Translations under genes and position numbers: made by a program | NCBI RefSeq assembly: GCF_048544455.1 | Contig: NC_133536.1 | Location: 169,280,325 to 169,344,324 of the forward strand | Length of the DNA: 64,000 nt | From: Silene latifolia | Lineage: Eukaryota > Streptophyta > Magnoliopsida > Caryophyllales > Caryophyllaceae | Direction of reading: 5' to 3' | Notes under the pieces: model-generated | Database searches by the model: none | What the model saw: only the letters and a program-made list of their open reading frames with translations | What the model was told of the DNA's origin: nothing | Shown: piece by piece, positions 46,280 through 57,240 of the stretch | Numbering within the stretch: the stretch's first letter is position 1 | How the letters are laid out: every line of letters begins with the position of its first letter

Positions 46280-47149
46280 AATTCAGGAATTGACATATTG
46301 AGCATCATGGACCGCCATAGATTCGATCGTGGCATGAGCAAGGTTGGTGTCATTTTGATCAAACCGCCCATTGTTGGCGGAATCAAGAATCCTTCGGGAC
46401 TCGGCACAACATCCATTGTAGAGTGTTATAGCTAGAAACCAATCATCTAGCCCATGATGTGGGCATTTTCTTTGTAGCTCCTTGTACCTCTCCCAAGATT
46501 CATATAAGCTCTCAAGAGCTTATTGACGGAATCCGGTGATTTGGCTCCTCAAATTTTGAGTTTTCTCCGGTGGAAAAAACTTTTGATAAAAAGCAAGAGC
46601 CAAAGTCTCCCAATTGGTGATTCCCATGGCGGTGCGGTCAAGGCTATTAATCCAAAGCTTGGCCTTGTCTTTCAAAGAGAAAGGGAAAAGTATTTCCTTT
46701 ATTTGGGCTTGAGTGATGCCCGTTTGTCGGATCATGGAGCAATAATCACAGAAATTTTGCACATGCAAATTGGGATCCTCCAAAGGACTTCCCCAAAATT
46801 GTTTTCTCTCCAAAAGGCTAATGAAAGCCGGTTTGATCTTGAATTCTGGCGCGGTAATTTGAGTAATTGTGATACCGGCCGGAAGCATGGCCGCGGTGGG
46901 CTTTGAGTGATCGAAACGTTTCACCATCTTTTTGGTAGTAGATGGTGGTGGTGGTGGAGATGATGAACTAGAAACCTCCTCCTCTTTAAGAACTTCTAGA
47001 TCGTCTAAGTAAGACTTTCTAGCACTTTCAACTTGGACGGGAGAAGCGGCTTCTTTCACTTCCTTCCAAAAACGTCGTCTTCTCCTAAAGGTTTTATCGG
47101 GATCGGAATTTGGTGAAAGCAATTCTCCACGACGAGAGGACCTGGGCAT
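46280..47149 (-). pseudogene. gag: Athila A Gag, capsid part
   Basis: MPRSSRRGELLSPNSDPDKT starts the reading; an upstream Met at 47197 is in frame but less typical. The domain contains FKIKPAFISLLERKQFWGSP, HVQNFCDYCSMIRQTGITQA and LALAFYQKFFPPEKTQNLRS. A stop follows QITGFRQ at 46520. The same frame then continues as ALESLYESWERYKEL to CPHHGLDDWFLA, with a second stop before PPKGKEES. It is homologous to Gag of B block by block. Confidence 0.82.
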
Positions 47150-47260
47150 AATACAACAATTTCTAGGAAAATGATAAGTAACGGTCTTAAGGAACAAGTG
47201 TTCCTCAAGAAAAAAGAAAACAAGATAAAAATCAACAATTCAAAACGCAATAAAATCGTT

Positions 47261-47278
47261 TTCCCGGCAACGGCGCCA
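47261..47278 (-). other. Primer-binding site of element A
   Basis: The minus strand reads TGGCGCCGTTGCCGGGAA, five bases from the LTR. This is the Athila-type PBS. Confidence 0.85.
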
Positions 47279-47283
47279 AAATT

Positions 47284-48319
47284 TGATAGACTTATTGTGT
47301 ACCTATGCAAAGATAATTACCCTAAACAACAAATGAATGTAGCAATAGGGGTCGAACACAAGAAAACGGGAATTACGTTGTGAAATGCTATGAGAAGATT
47401 TCTATCAAGATCGATTTCGTTTTGGGTTTGTTTGGTTGTTTGATAATTAACAAAAAATTTAATGTAAATTATATAATAAAAAGGAGTCTAAGGGGGTCGG
47501 GTCACACATGCAAAGGTAAGTATATAATTATGTTAAACTCGGTATTAATAACATTGTCAATTGCTTAGGCTTAGAGACACCCACCTTACGGCATTAGTGT
47601 CAACCATAGACCGGGTCCTTCTCTCGTCCATGACTAGGTCGTCCTACTATACATGCTTAGTCTAATTCAATTCCGTGTCTCTCGACTTTAGAACGACTGA
47701 ACAAACTTAATCAATTGAATAAGGCCTTAAACAAAGATTAAACATTATAGCACAAGCATGTGATATAAGCAATTTGAACAATATTATTATCAACCTATTT
47801 TAATCATGTTGTATACTTGATTTTGCATGGCTCCCCTAGCCCTTAGACTAGGAAATTTAGCTACTCATATTGGAATGTAAATTGCAAACTATATTGTAAG
47901 AAATGTTAAACATGGTTGTATGATTTATATAAACTAGATGATATAACATGTAAAAAGAAAAATGCTAATGTAATCTAAATTGAGTACTTTAATTATAATC
48001 TATGTGTAAACTAAAATAGAAATGTAAAATTGCAAGCTAGAAATAAGAATACCTTAATAGAAGATAACTTGTATAGAAGAAAAAATTGTAACCAAATGCT
48101 TGAATAAGGAATACTTGAACAATAACTTGTAGAACAAAATGTTGAAAGATTGAACTAAGGAAAGCTTAACAATTTGTAAACTAACATGAAAACTATTGAG
48201 AGAATTATAATGCTTAAGGCTATGTGAGGATTTGAGACGTAAAATATGAGATGCCTATAGCTATGAAATGCTCCTCCTATTTATAGGAGAGGGAAAAGAA
48301 ACGTAAGCATTAAACGGAA
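47284..48319 (-). repeat. Athila A 5' LTR, truncated
   Basis: Matches 24851-25889 of the 3' LTR and breaks at GTAAGCATTNAACNGA (about 48318). The remaining 490 bp, including the ACCCCGATCGGGG palindrome, are missing. The next base starts an unrelated LTR. Confidence 0.88.
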
Positions 48320-49404
48320 TGTTACATATATATACACCACTCCCATATTTTTAAATTGAACTTTCACACAATTAGATTAGGGGGCTCTCTCAAATTGGAA
48401 TAATTAAACTCTCTCATATTAATTTCTACTCTCTTATTATTGTAACAAGAACCCTAGAATATTTTTCTCTTTAATTTTCCTTCAATAAAGTTGTAATCTT
48501 TCTTCATTATTAATTTAATTACTCTTTAGTTTATGCAAGATTGACAATTCTCATTAGTTTACATTTGTTATTGAGTTGTAATTTGAAGACAAGAAAATAT
48601 TCATCTTAGCTTCCTTATTTCAACCAAAGTTTCCACTTTTAATTAATGTTGGTATAATCCTTCTCTTAATTTCTCTTCCTCTCAATTGTTTACATGTTTA
48701 TTGTAGTTTAATTACTTGTCTTATCATTATGTTTATTCTTCTTATTTTCATATTAAAGTTCCCATCTTTTGTTATCATTTCCATTAGTATGTTTGAGTAG
48801 TGTATTGCTATGGTGGAAGGGAATCTTGTGTTGTTAATAAGGGTAGATTATTGGCTTGAACAAGCATGTACTACATGGGTAATTTCTCTTCCAACTGTCA
48901 TGCATACAAAGTGTTTGTGAAAATGTCTCAATGAAAATTTGGGTCAATTTCACTATTTTATAACTTGTTGGGTGAGAGCTTGACTTGTAACTAGATAATT
49001 CATGACGATTAGTGGGTCTTGGGTAATTAGAGCGAGAGTTCGATTACTCTTAATCTCGGGTTAGTCTCACATCGAGAGGTTGGGACATACCTTTGAATCT
49101 ACCTTGATTACTTATTAATTTGTGTCTTTACTCAACCCTTTATCTACATGAGTGAACCCGACCACCCTTACTTCCTTAATTAGCATCTTAATCAATTTGT
49201 CATTGCTTGCTTTAGTTGTAGTCTCATTATTTAGTTTATCAATCATTCAATATTTGCCAGAACTAAACTAGGAAGTAGACAATTAATCTAAGAGCCAAGC
49301 ACCGTCTCTGTGGATCGACCTTCTTACCCTACTACCTTCATTAGTTTGGTATTGAGATTATAAATATTGTTTGCATATCGGGGAGTACGACAAACTCGGT
49401 ATCA
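48320..49404 (+). repeat. Orphan Athila/Tat-like LTR
   Basis: TGTTACATATATA...CTCGGTATCA. The end segment CACCGTCTCTGTGGATCGACC, followed by a T/A-rich stretch and GGGGAGTACGAC, is typical of the 3' part of Athila/Tat LTRs. No second copy, PBS or TSD was found (flanks CGGAA and AAAAT), so it is a solo or truncated LTR that sits exactly at the broken end of A's LTR. Confidence 0.55.
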
Positions 49405-50927
49405 AAAATTCAGCTTAAAAATTAAAAAATAAATATCTTATTGCTAAACTACTAAATTTGAATAGAAAAGGAGATGATATAACTATATATAATTATATAA
49501 TTGTGAAACCACCAAAATCAAAAGTATAATTCAAATAAATTTCACTATTGTGGAGGTAATAATACAAACTCTTATAAGAGCTATCTAAGATAATATTTAA
49601 GAGACTCAAAAGATTTTGGGTTGATATTTAAGCTCCAAGGATGACTCATATTTATAATCATAGGATTACCCCACATTATGTTAATCTTTTGATGTGGACA
49701 ATTCTACTATTTATAACAATAGGTGTCAGCACACCTTATGTTATCTTTCGATGTGGGACAATTCTACTATTTATAATATGATGACCCCACCTTTTCTACT
49801 ATTTATACGTAGTATGTTCACCATACCTACATTATTTTTCAATGTGTGACATATAACATACTAAGAAGTACATCATCTTTTTCGCACTTAGTTCGACACC
49901 CAACTCGATTTAATAACGATTTGGTCATTGGAGTTAGGCCTCCTACTCCCCCTTAATTGATGTATGAACTTTGTTTGTAAGTCTTTTAATTTAAGTACCT
50001 ATTTAAACAAAAAAAAAAAGATTGAAGACGGATAATTCCGTCTCAAATAAAAATTCGTGATAATAAACTACAAATAAATTTGGTATTAAGATTGCATAAG
50101 CCGTTATGGCCTATGGGTCTTTTAGGAAAATGTTTTTGAAGCATTTTATTATGAGTGTGTTGGAAGTTCCTAGAGCTAAGATGGTAGCTGAACCATGAGC
50201 TCTTTGCTATACTTGGATTTCTTCAACTGTTGTCCGCTTAATTATTTGACTAATATTCAGTGAGTTGGTCCCATTGTAATGAAATCATACCTTACTCATT
50301 TTTATATTCTCATTTTCATTAAATTGAATAATTAAAATATTATAACCCATTTTAATAAAGGAAATATTATTATAATAATTAAAACATTCTCCACATTATT
50401 TTTTATATTATTGTGAAGATAGTGATACAAACTCTTAAGAACTCTCTAAGACAATACTTGAGAGACTCAAAAGATTTTTGGTTGATAAAAAAATTTCAAG
50501 GATGCCTTCTATTTATAATCATAGGATCACCCCACCTTATGCTAATCTTTCGATGTGTGATAATTTTATTATTTATATATGTTCAATGTGTAACGTACAA
50601 AATACTAAGAATTATATCATCTTTAATATTTGCAAATAATATGAGACTATACTCTAATGATAACATTTTTTTTACCACGAATCTAATTATACTATTTTCA
50701 TAATTTTTTTAACGATACTTTTTTTCTTCAAATGAAATCTAAAAAGTTTTTATATAAAAATTAGAAAAATCACTTGAATGTAATTTAGGAAATATATATT
50801 ATAATAATTAAAATCTTTTTACTTTATTTTTTATATCAAAAAATATTATTTATGATATTTTCCTAAATTGATTTTTGATGATGTGTACAACTTAGAATCG
50901 CTCGAAAAAAGCCTCTTTTATAAATAT
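49405..50927. other. AT-rich region with a diverged direct repeat
   Basis: No gene seen. The segments 49555-49895 and 50408-50630 are related: both contain ACAAACTCTTA-AGA, GAGACTCAAAAGATTTT, ATTTATAATCATAGGAT-ACCCCAC and CAATGTGT-AC. Spacing is about 850 bp. This looks like an old duplicated or LTR-like fragment. Confidence 0.55.
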
Positions 50928-50939
50928 ACTAGATTTAAT

Positions 50940-50958
50940 GCCCGTGCGATGCACGGGC
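50940..50958 (-). other. Helitron 3'-terminal hairpin
   Basis: Perfect 8-bp stem GCCCGTGC/GCACGGGC with a 3-base loop, seven bases from CTAG. A second Helitron-5'-like sequence (AAAAGAGGCTTTTTTCGAGCG, minus strand, about 50900-50920) abuts it on the other side. Confidence 0.65.
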
Positions 50959-52522
50959 CTATATGTAATGTTCTGTCGCGTATAATTTAAAGTTATCCTA
51001 TGAGTTTTAGCTTGGTCTTAGTTTAATATCAAATTTTAAAAAGTATTCGTAGCTAGGTTGTTGACATTGACGAAGCAAATCGAACTCGTGCCATAATATT
51101 GCAACAAAGCACATAATTGAGTCATTGAGTGTAATAATAGTGTTAATTGTCTCCATTGCTTACCGTTAAGCTTTTATGTATGTAAATAGAATCACATATT
51201 TTAGTGTGGTGTGGATGATCTCGATCCATTTCCAAATTTATATCTACTATGGAATAGTTTTTATTCATTTACTCCAACTTTGCATATCACTTGTGCATAT
51301 CTTTGTACGCCTTTGTGAGGCCTTGTCAAGTGAATATTAGTTTGAACTTCTAAGTGGGAATGCCTATGTGTATTGATCAATATTTTCAAACTCCGAAATA
51401 AAACTAAAGTTTTGATTTGTAATTTAAAGTTTTATATTTGAACTTCACATATTATCTCAGGGTGAGATCTCGTGTTATAAATAGTGTATTTTTATCCTAA
51501 TTGATATTTATTACTCCCTCCCATTTATTGGAATCGTACTATCTGAAGAATACTTTTATATACTATTCACAAAGAATAATATTGCCCATAATTGATTCAT
51601 CACTATAGTGATCTAAATTCTTAACAATGGATGGACAAATAACGTACTGACTGTTTAACTTACGGAAAATTATTATTTTAGATGAACGTATAGTGTTAGA
51701 GATATACTTATCCGCAAACAATTGGTGTTTTCAAATATCTCTAAATCTCAAATTAACTTCTCAGCAATAATAACAATGATAATTATATTCATGTCATGGA
51801 AATAGGGTTGGTGTTACGATTTATCATATCATAAATGACAGTTGATTCACTTTTCTAATTAAAGTAGAAATATTAGATACATACACATTGATATAGATTG
51901 CGTAGTATTTTTGAATCACTTTTCTAATCATTTTATAATTGGGTGATCTTCAATAATAGTAATGAGAATAATAACATAGAGTAGTATTTTTATCCACTCA
52001 AAGAATTAGTCTGTGTCTTACCTGATTTAGTGATTGCTTTTCCCAACTAACTTAACTAAGGTAATGAGAAGGTTCCAATACCCTAATTGAGACAGACCGG
52101 TTGATAATTCTGTGTGTGTGCATGTAAACTAACAATACTCCATATATTATTATGTAGTGTAATTTTTACACTTCATGCTTAAAATAACTTCTACCTTATA
52201 CATGTGTAACCCTTAAGAGGAGCACATTGCTTTTATTAGTTGGCAGTCCTTATTAGTTATCCAGTAAATTTTTTTGTTTTTCATCTCTTATATGAGATAA
52301 TAGTAAAAATAGTCTTGGAATAGTATATTGGCTATTGGCTAGCAACCTTGGATGGAGGAACATATACACAAAACTTTGAGTCTTAGAGTTTGGTTGCACT
52401 TATGTGATAGTAGACTTCTACTTTTATATCTCTTCCTTCAAGGCATTAATAATATTACTCATTATTAGCAAACTTTTTATATTATTTTTACTCTAATTAT
52501 ATTAGAATGCATACCAAGCTAG
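50959..52522. other. Helitron interior, no recognisable gene
   Basis: AT-rich sequence. No open frame or motif that I can support. Confidence 0.45.
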
Positions 52523-52688
52523 CATAGTAAAGAAACTCACTACCCCTCACTTGCTCTAAGTCTATTATTTCGCAAGAACTATTACGATCCTAGAAAGAGT
52601 TATATCCACATCCCTAATGAAAATGAAGATCGTTTTATTCGAATTCGGCGTGGATACTACGGTGGGCATACCAACAAACACTGGAATT
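52523..52688 (+). pseudogene. Fragment resembling a protein-primed (family B) DNA polymerase of mitochondrial-plasmid type
   Basis: The plus frame reads ETHYPSLALSLLFRKNYYDP, then IHIPNENEDRFIRIRRGYYG and GHTN. The pattern EDxFIRxxYxGGHTx after a YPSLAL segment resembles DNA polymerases of linear mitochondrial plasmids (DPO). The exonuclease and polymerase active-site motifs are not present; only about 55 residues survive, cut on the right by the CACTA end at 52689 and on the left by stops. Recognition is by motif memory, so moderate. Confidence 0.45.
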
Positions 52689-53170
52689 CACTAGTAGAAA
52701 AACCCCATATGGTGGCGGTTATAAATGACCTTTTGTGGCGGTTTTTAGAGATTTAGGGTCCGTCGTTTATCGCGGCGTCGTATAAACTTTATGGTGGTTA
52801 TAGGCGGTTGTTGAACCACCGCAATAACTCTTCTATAGTGGCGGTTGTTATACAAAACCTCCATTATAAACTTATATAATACGACGGTTGTTAAACAAAA
52901 ACCCCCACTGTAACTAATGGCAGTAATTTTTGAAAACCGCCAACATAGATATTTCAATAATAACTTTCCACCACTACATATTCTCTATAACATCGATTGT
53001 TGTTAAAGAACCGCCACTAAAAGTAATTATGACGTCGGTTGTTAGTAACAAACCGCCACTAAAGGTGAACAAACAGTGGCGTTTCATACTTAAGAACCGC
53101 CACCATAGACAAATATTTTTTTTAAAAATAATTATTTGCTACCAAAATTTCGGCAGCAATGTCGATATTG
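52689..53170 (+). mobile_element. Left end of a second CACTA transposon
   Basis: CACTAGTAGAAAAACCCC at 52689, followed by repeated TGGCGGTT and AACCGCC(A/C)CTA units to about 53105. TTTGCTACCAAAATTTCGG follows at about 53128, nearly the sequence found just inside the first CACTA (about 20430). The right end (GGGGTTTTTCTACTAGTG) is not found in the window, so the element is truncated or its end has decayed. Confidence 0.75.
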
Positions 53171-55546
53171 ATTTGATAAGCCAAATAGAGAAATAAATAA
53201 ACAATACATACAAAAGAAAGTCAACCAACGAACTTTCATATCATCCGACAAAACAACAGTGTCGATGTTAAAAATTATACATCCAATTTTATAAATATCA
53301 AATATACGTCTAGTGAATAAACTAATCAAACATTTCATATTCTCAAAACATTTAATAGCCCATACGTCATCAATATCTTTCATCTGGACAATTAACATAG
53401 TTGAATCTTAACATATTTGAATCTGCAATAACAGATTTAGCAAACCAGTAGTTAGAAAACAATCCAAACATTATTAAAATCAACATAAGACACTATAGAA
53501 CACTCCCGAGTAAGATTGAAAGCTTTTGTATGAGTGAGACAAAACCAGATGAATAAGCTAATCAGTAATGACTTCTTACTTGCGCTGGTTTTGTCTCACT
53601 TAGCGATGTGCTACCTGTATTATCAGGTTTTGGTTGTTGCCAATCCTGCCAACACCAATGCGTTAATCCTAAGGAGTTTGTGCCATCAATCCTAGAAAAG
53701 AACGTCACTTGCCTGACAAGGTTGGACCACAACCGAGCTTTTAGTCAAAATTGTTGTGCTACAAGCCTACAAAATTACAAATATATAAGGTTCTCACAAC
53801 AAGGGATCTTAAATTCGTGGGGTATTATTTGTAGGATTCAATTGTCCGATAGTCTAAATATTAGCAAGTACTCCGTATTCTGTATATTGTTGAACAAACA
53901 ACTGGTGTTTATTTGCATGATACTTTCAGAAAAACTTATAAAGCAGGTCGTGTTGATTCGTATTCATTTGTAGCCAAAAATCGACAGTAGAAGTTTTGGT
54001 GAAATCATCTTCTTTTAAATTCAATCATTAATCTCGTATTGTAAGATAGAAGGTTTGATCTTAATGTTAGCAATCTATTCATGCTTTTGTTCATATAACA
54101 GTTCATGGTAATAGTTGGTTTGTTCATGTAACAGTTGACAATTAAGGTAACTTGCCTACTGTTTTATTTTCTACTGTAAACCTGTAACAACTTGAAAATG
54201 TGAATAAGGAGTAAATACCGTGTACTGGCCAAGAGGAGCTCTAAGAGCCAGCTGATTTATCAAAAGTGAGTCATTTATCACCCGCCTTCTCAATGAGAGC
54301 ACGAGCCGTCTCGGTGAACCTCAAAGCTGATGATAATGCATGGTAAGTGAGACAGATTCCAAAATAATTTTATTGTACTGGGACACTCAATTATCGTTAT
54401 CCATCCATGAATAAACCTAGTATGATTTGCATAAAAATGAAAAACATGAGAATATGTCGATGGAATGATGGAAATATAAAGATAAAAGAAGTGAAATATT
54501 AAATGCAGTGGTTTGTTCATGGACATCTTGACATGAAAAAACATAGCTAGCTATTAGCATCCGATATTCTATCTATTATCCATACTTGACCCTTACCCAT
54601 ATGATCACCATATCTAAGGCAGGTGGCTCTTACCAGGCGGACCATCAAATAGAGTCTGAAAGAATGAACAAAATTGACATTGAGAGCCTTTTCGCAGCAA
54701 AAAAAAAACGAACTGAAGTCAGACATGTAAAATACTCAGTTTATACTAAGCCAGTGGCTTTTTAGGAGAAACAAGCTTCCCCCGAGCCATTACACATTAA
54801 ACAGAACCAGAGATAAAATTATGCATTCAATAGGATAAAACATGCATCTATTGACATTAATTTTGTGAAATTAAATTGCTCATAATGGCTATCAACCTTC
54901 AAGTAAGGTATGTAGAGCAGCTTGTCCTATTATGACATAGTGCCAGAAAATTACAGCTTTGTTTGTACTAATTCCGACCCCATGTCCATGAATTTTGTAG
55001 TTTTCATGTCAATCAATGCCTCCATGGGTGAGTTGATTAAACAACTTCCACAACAAATGAAAAAAAAAAGACTGGCAGAGAGCGAAGTGAGCACATACAG
55101 CAGCAGAGACAAGGCTCGTGTTCAATTGGCCGTTAATCTTCTTCTCCGTTTTGTAATTTCCATGTCAATCAAAAATCTTGACAAATCTGCAAGTCAATAC
55201 AATGTCTTAATCAAAATAATGAATGTACTAAAAGAAATTTGTCATAGTTTAGCTTCATCTGGGATTGCAAACAAATAAAAGCGATATAGAAACATAATGA
55301 AAAAAAAAACGATAACTAAGGTGCATATAACTGATCTGAAGCCTATTATATAGGCAAAAGAGATCTGCTTGTAACATGTAAGTACCAGTAAGCCTATGAA
55401 ACCCACAAGGATTGGAATGTTAATAGGAGTGTTATACAGATAGGAAGCTCATATAGATGATATTGTTTTTTCGTATTTTTATAGTTATAGTTATTTAACA
55501 TTATTTATTAGTCGGAGGAGTTTTGGCAGAGTTGGAGACTCTATAA
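53171..55546. other. Interior of CACTA/Helitron, possible captured pieces
   Basis: It includes a 16-bp perfect inverted repeat at 53533-53548/53585-53600. An open frame of 121 codons at 53608-53973 (plus; [20 protein letters not shown]) and one of 118 codons at 54922-55278 are not recognised. A short minus-strand piece at 54264-54335 reads LRFTETARALIEKAGDK after a good acceptor site and may be an exon, origin unknown. Confidence 0.4.
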
Positions 55547-55660
55547 ACGCTCGAAAAAAGCCTTTTTTATTAATATAGATAGATATAGATACTAAAATAA
55601 ATTCATAAAACCACGAAACATCAAGTATATTTGTGACTCATTCTTATTAATCTTATACTA

Positions 55661-56100
55661 CTTTTTTTTTGCAAAAAGTTATCATTTCATTTCATATATG
55701 AAAAGAAATTACAATTGCAAAGTAAATCCACTAGGAAATTACATCAAACACAAAAAAATTAGTTAATTATTAAGAGAATCTACAATAGAGCAATAAAAAT
55801 AGACTGTTGCCCTCATCAGTACTCTGATTGATACCATGAACTTGATCTTGGTAACAATGGTAATAACATCTGTTTTCCTGGATGTAAAGATTCTCCCATT
55901 TCGTTCTTGCCAAATATGATTAACGACAACTGCAATTGAGGTGTAGAACTATGTTTTCCTCCAAGCATTCCTCTTCTCTACCTTGGGACCAATAGACAGC
56001 AATTGGGACAAATTAGCTTGAGTCCTAGTAAGTTGCATCCAGTCTAAAATTGACTGTAGAATGGTTTCAGAAAAACGGCATGAGAAGAATAAGTGGGTAT
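55661..56100 (-). pseudogene. LINE ORF2 3' end (zf-RVT region) with poly-A
   Basis: The minus strand reads THLFFSCRFSETILQSILDW and, after a frame break and a stop, VVVNHIWQERNGRIF. This is the zinc-binding RT-associated domain (zf-RVT) at the end of plant L1-type ORF2. A run of A on the minus strand (T run at 55661-55670) marks the 3' tail. It is 5'-truncated at 56100, where a Tekay-type LTR end begins. Confidence 0.78.
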
Positions 56101-56430
56101 TGTAACACCGCCATTTATTCAGGAGTCTCTAGCTAGACTTTCCAAGTAAATAAAAGCGTTACCATCTCAGATATCTGAGGTAGTAAGTATAAAAGATAAA
56201 CAGATACAAAGATAATTTTAACAAATAAGTTTAAGTAAATAATAATGCGACAATGGTTTTATTATAATTCCCAAATTAAATAAACTTGAATAATAGCTTT
56301 AATACATAACAGCGGAACTAAAAACTAGTGATTAGACAATATGTAAATGTGGCAATCTAGACTTCAAAGACAGTGTGATCTCGCGCCAATCCCATGAAAT
56401 TATCAATATTAATGCGACAGCGAGCGGGAG
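56101..56430 (-). repeat. Tekay-type LTR end fragment
   Basis: TGTAACACCGCC at 56101 is the outer edge of a minus-strand LTR. GTTACCATCTC at 56158 and a hairpin ATCTCAGATATCTGAGGT at 56164-56181 follow, 63 bp from the edge, as in the LARD LTRs. The rest is too diverged to bound. Confidence 0.6.
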
Positions 56431-56860
56431 TAGTGAAAGTAATTTTAAGATATGTCATAGAAAATTATATTAATGATAAATTTATGAGTTATGCAACGTT
56501 AAAGTAGTTCTATTTATTAAAAAATAAATTTTAATTCTAATTAGAGTAACAATAATTACGGCGGGAGTAGTGAAAGTAACAGTCGTAATAACGAATGAAA
56601 TAAAAGTAACAATACTAACAACAAAAGAAAGTATATATGAATAATTAGCTAACCAATCAATTTAAGTAAAATTTTAGTGGCGGGAGTAGTGAATTTGTCT
56701 CATAGTTTATTTCATCGTAATTCAAAAGTTATGTCATAAAAAAATATATTAATGATAAATTTATGAGTTATGCAACTTTAAAGTAGTCTTAATTATTTAA
56801 TTGAAAATAAATTTTAATGCTAAATAGAGGTAGCCCGGGCGGGGTCGAGCACCAAAACTA
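56420..56860 (+). repeat. Diverged internal repeats (GCGGGAGTAGTGAA)
   Basis: GCGGGAGTAGTGAA occurs at about 56424, 56561 and 56680. A longer unit (TATGTCATA...ATTAATGATAAATTTATGAGTTATGC) is at 56451-56520 and 56732-56800. It ends near GCCCGGGC and ACTAGT (about 56830-56863), which could be another Helitron-like end. Confidence 0.55.
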
Positions 56861-57035
56861 GTAAATAAATAAACAATGAATCCCAACTTCATACTTTGTG
56901 GAACCCTGGTAGTAAGTCCTATGGAGTACTATTATAGGAGTACTGAATGCTGACTATGAAGAACAACAAAAAAAAGAGGAAATGGTAGATGTCTCACCAC
57001 CAGACTCAAGCAACATAAATATTATTTACTACACG

Positions 57036-57240
<205 letters not shown>

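Larger units (their letters stand above)
24851..48319 (-). mobile_element. Athila-type Gypsy element A (with env-like ORF)
   Basis: Minus-strand order is 5' LTR (47284-48319, truncated), PBS (47261-47278), gag, protease, RT-RNase H-integrase, spacer, env-like ORF, PPT (26377-26390) and 3' LTR (24851-26376). The PBS TGGCGCCGTTGCCGGGAA is the typical Athila type. Element B is inserted at 28419-39572. Minus B and its TSD, element A is about 12.3 kb. Every coding block carries at least one stop, frameshift or insertion, so it is no longer autonomous. The outer half of the 5' LTR is lost at 48319, so no TSD can be checked. Confidence 0.9.
50929..55589 (-). mobile_element. Probable Helitron
   Basis: The minus-strand 3' end is the hairpin GCCCGTGCATCGCACGGGC (50940-50958) followed after seven bases by CTAG at 50929-50932, with host T next. 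The minus-strand 5' end reads TCTATATCTATCTATATTAA and then AAAAGGCTTTTTTCGAGCG (55589 downwards), with host A before it. TC start, 3' hairpin, CTRR end and A/T target all fit Helitrons. No Rep/helicase gene is seen. It holds the DNA-polymerase-like fragment and the CACTA end described below. The pairing of the two ends is inferred. Confidence 0.6.

Noticed and set aside
54640-54662. Possible 22-bp micro-exon reading LFDGPPG (P-loop-like) on the minus strand
   Set aside because: It has AG and GT borders but no neighbouring AAA+ exon could be found; too short to support.
56320-56330. AAAAACTAGTG as the missing right end of CACTA 2
   Set aside because: The preceding bases do not mirror the left TIR (CACTAGTAGAAAAACCCC) and no subterminal repeats lie beside it.
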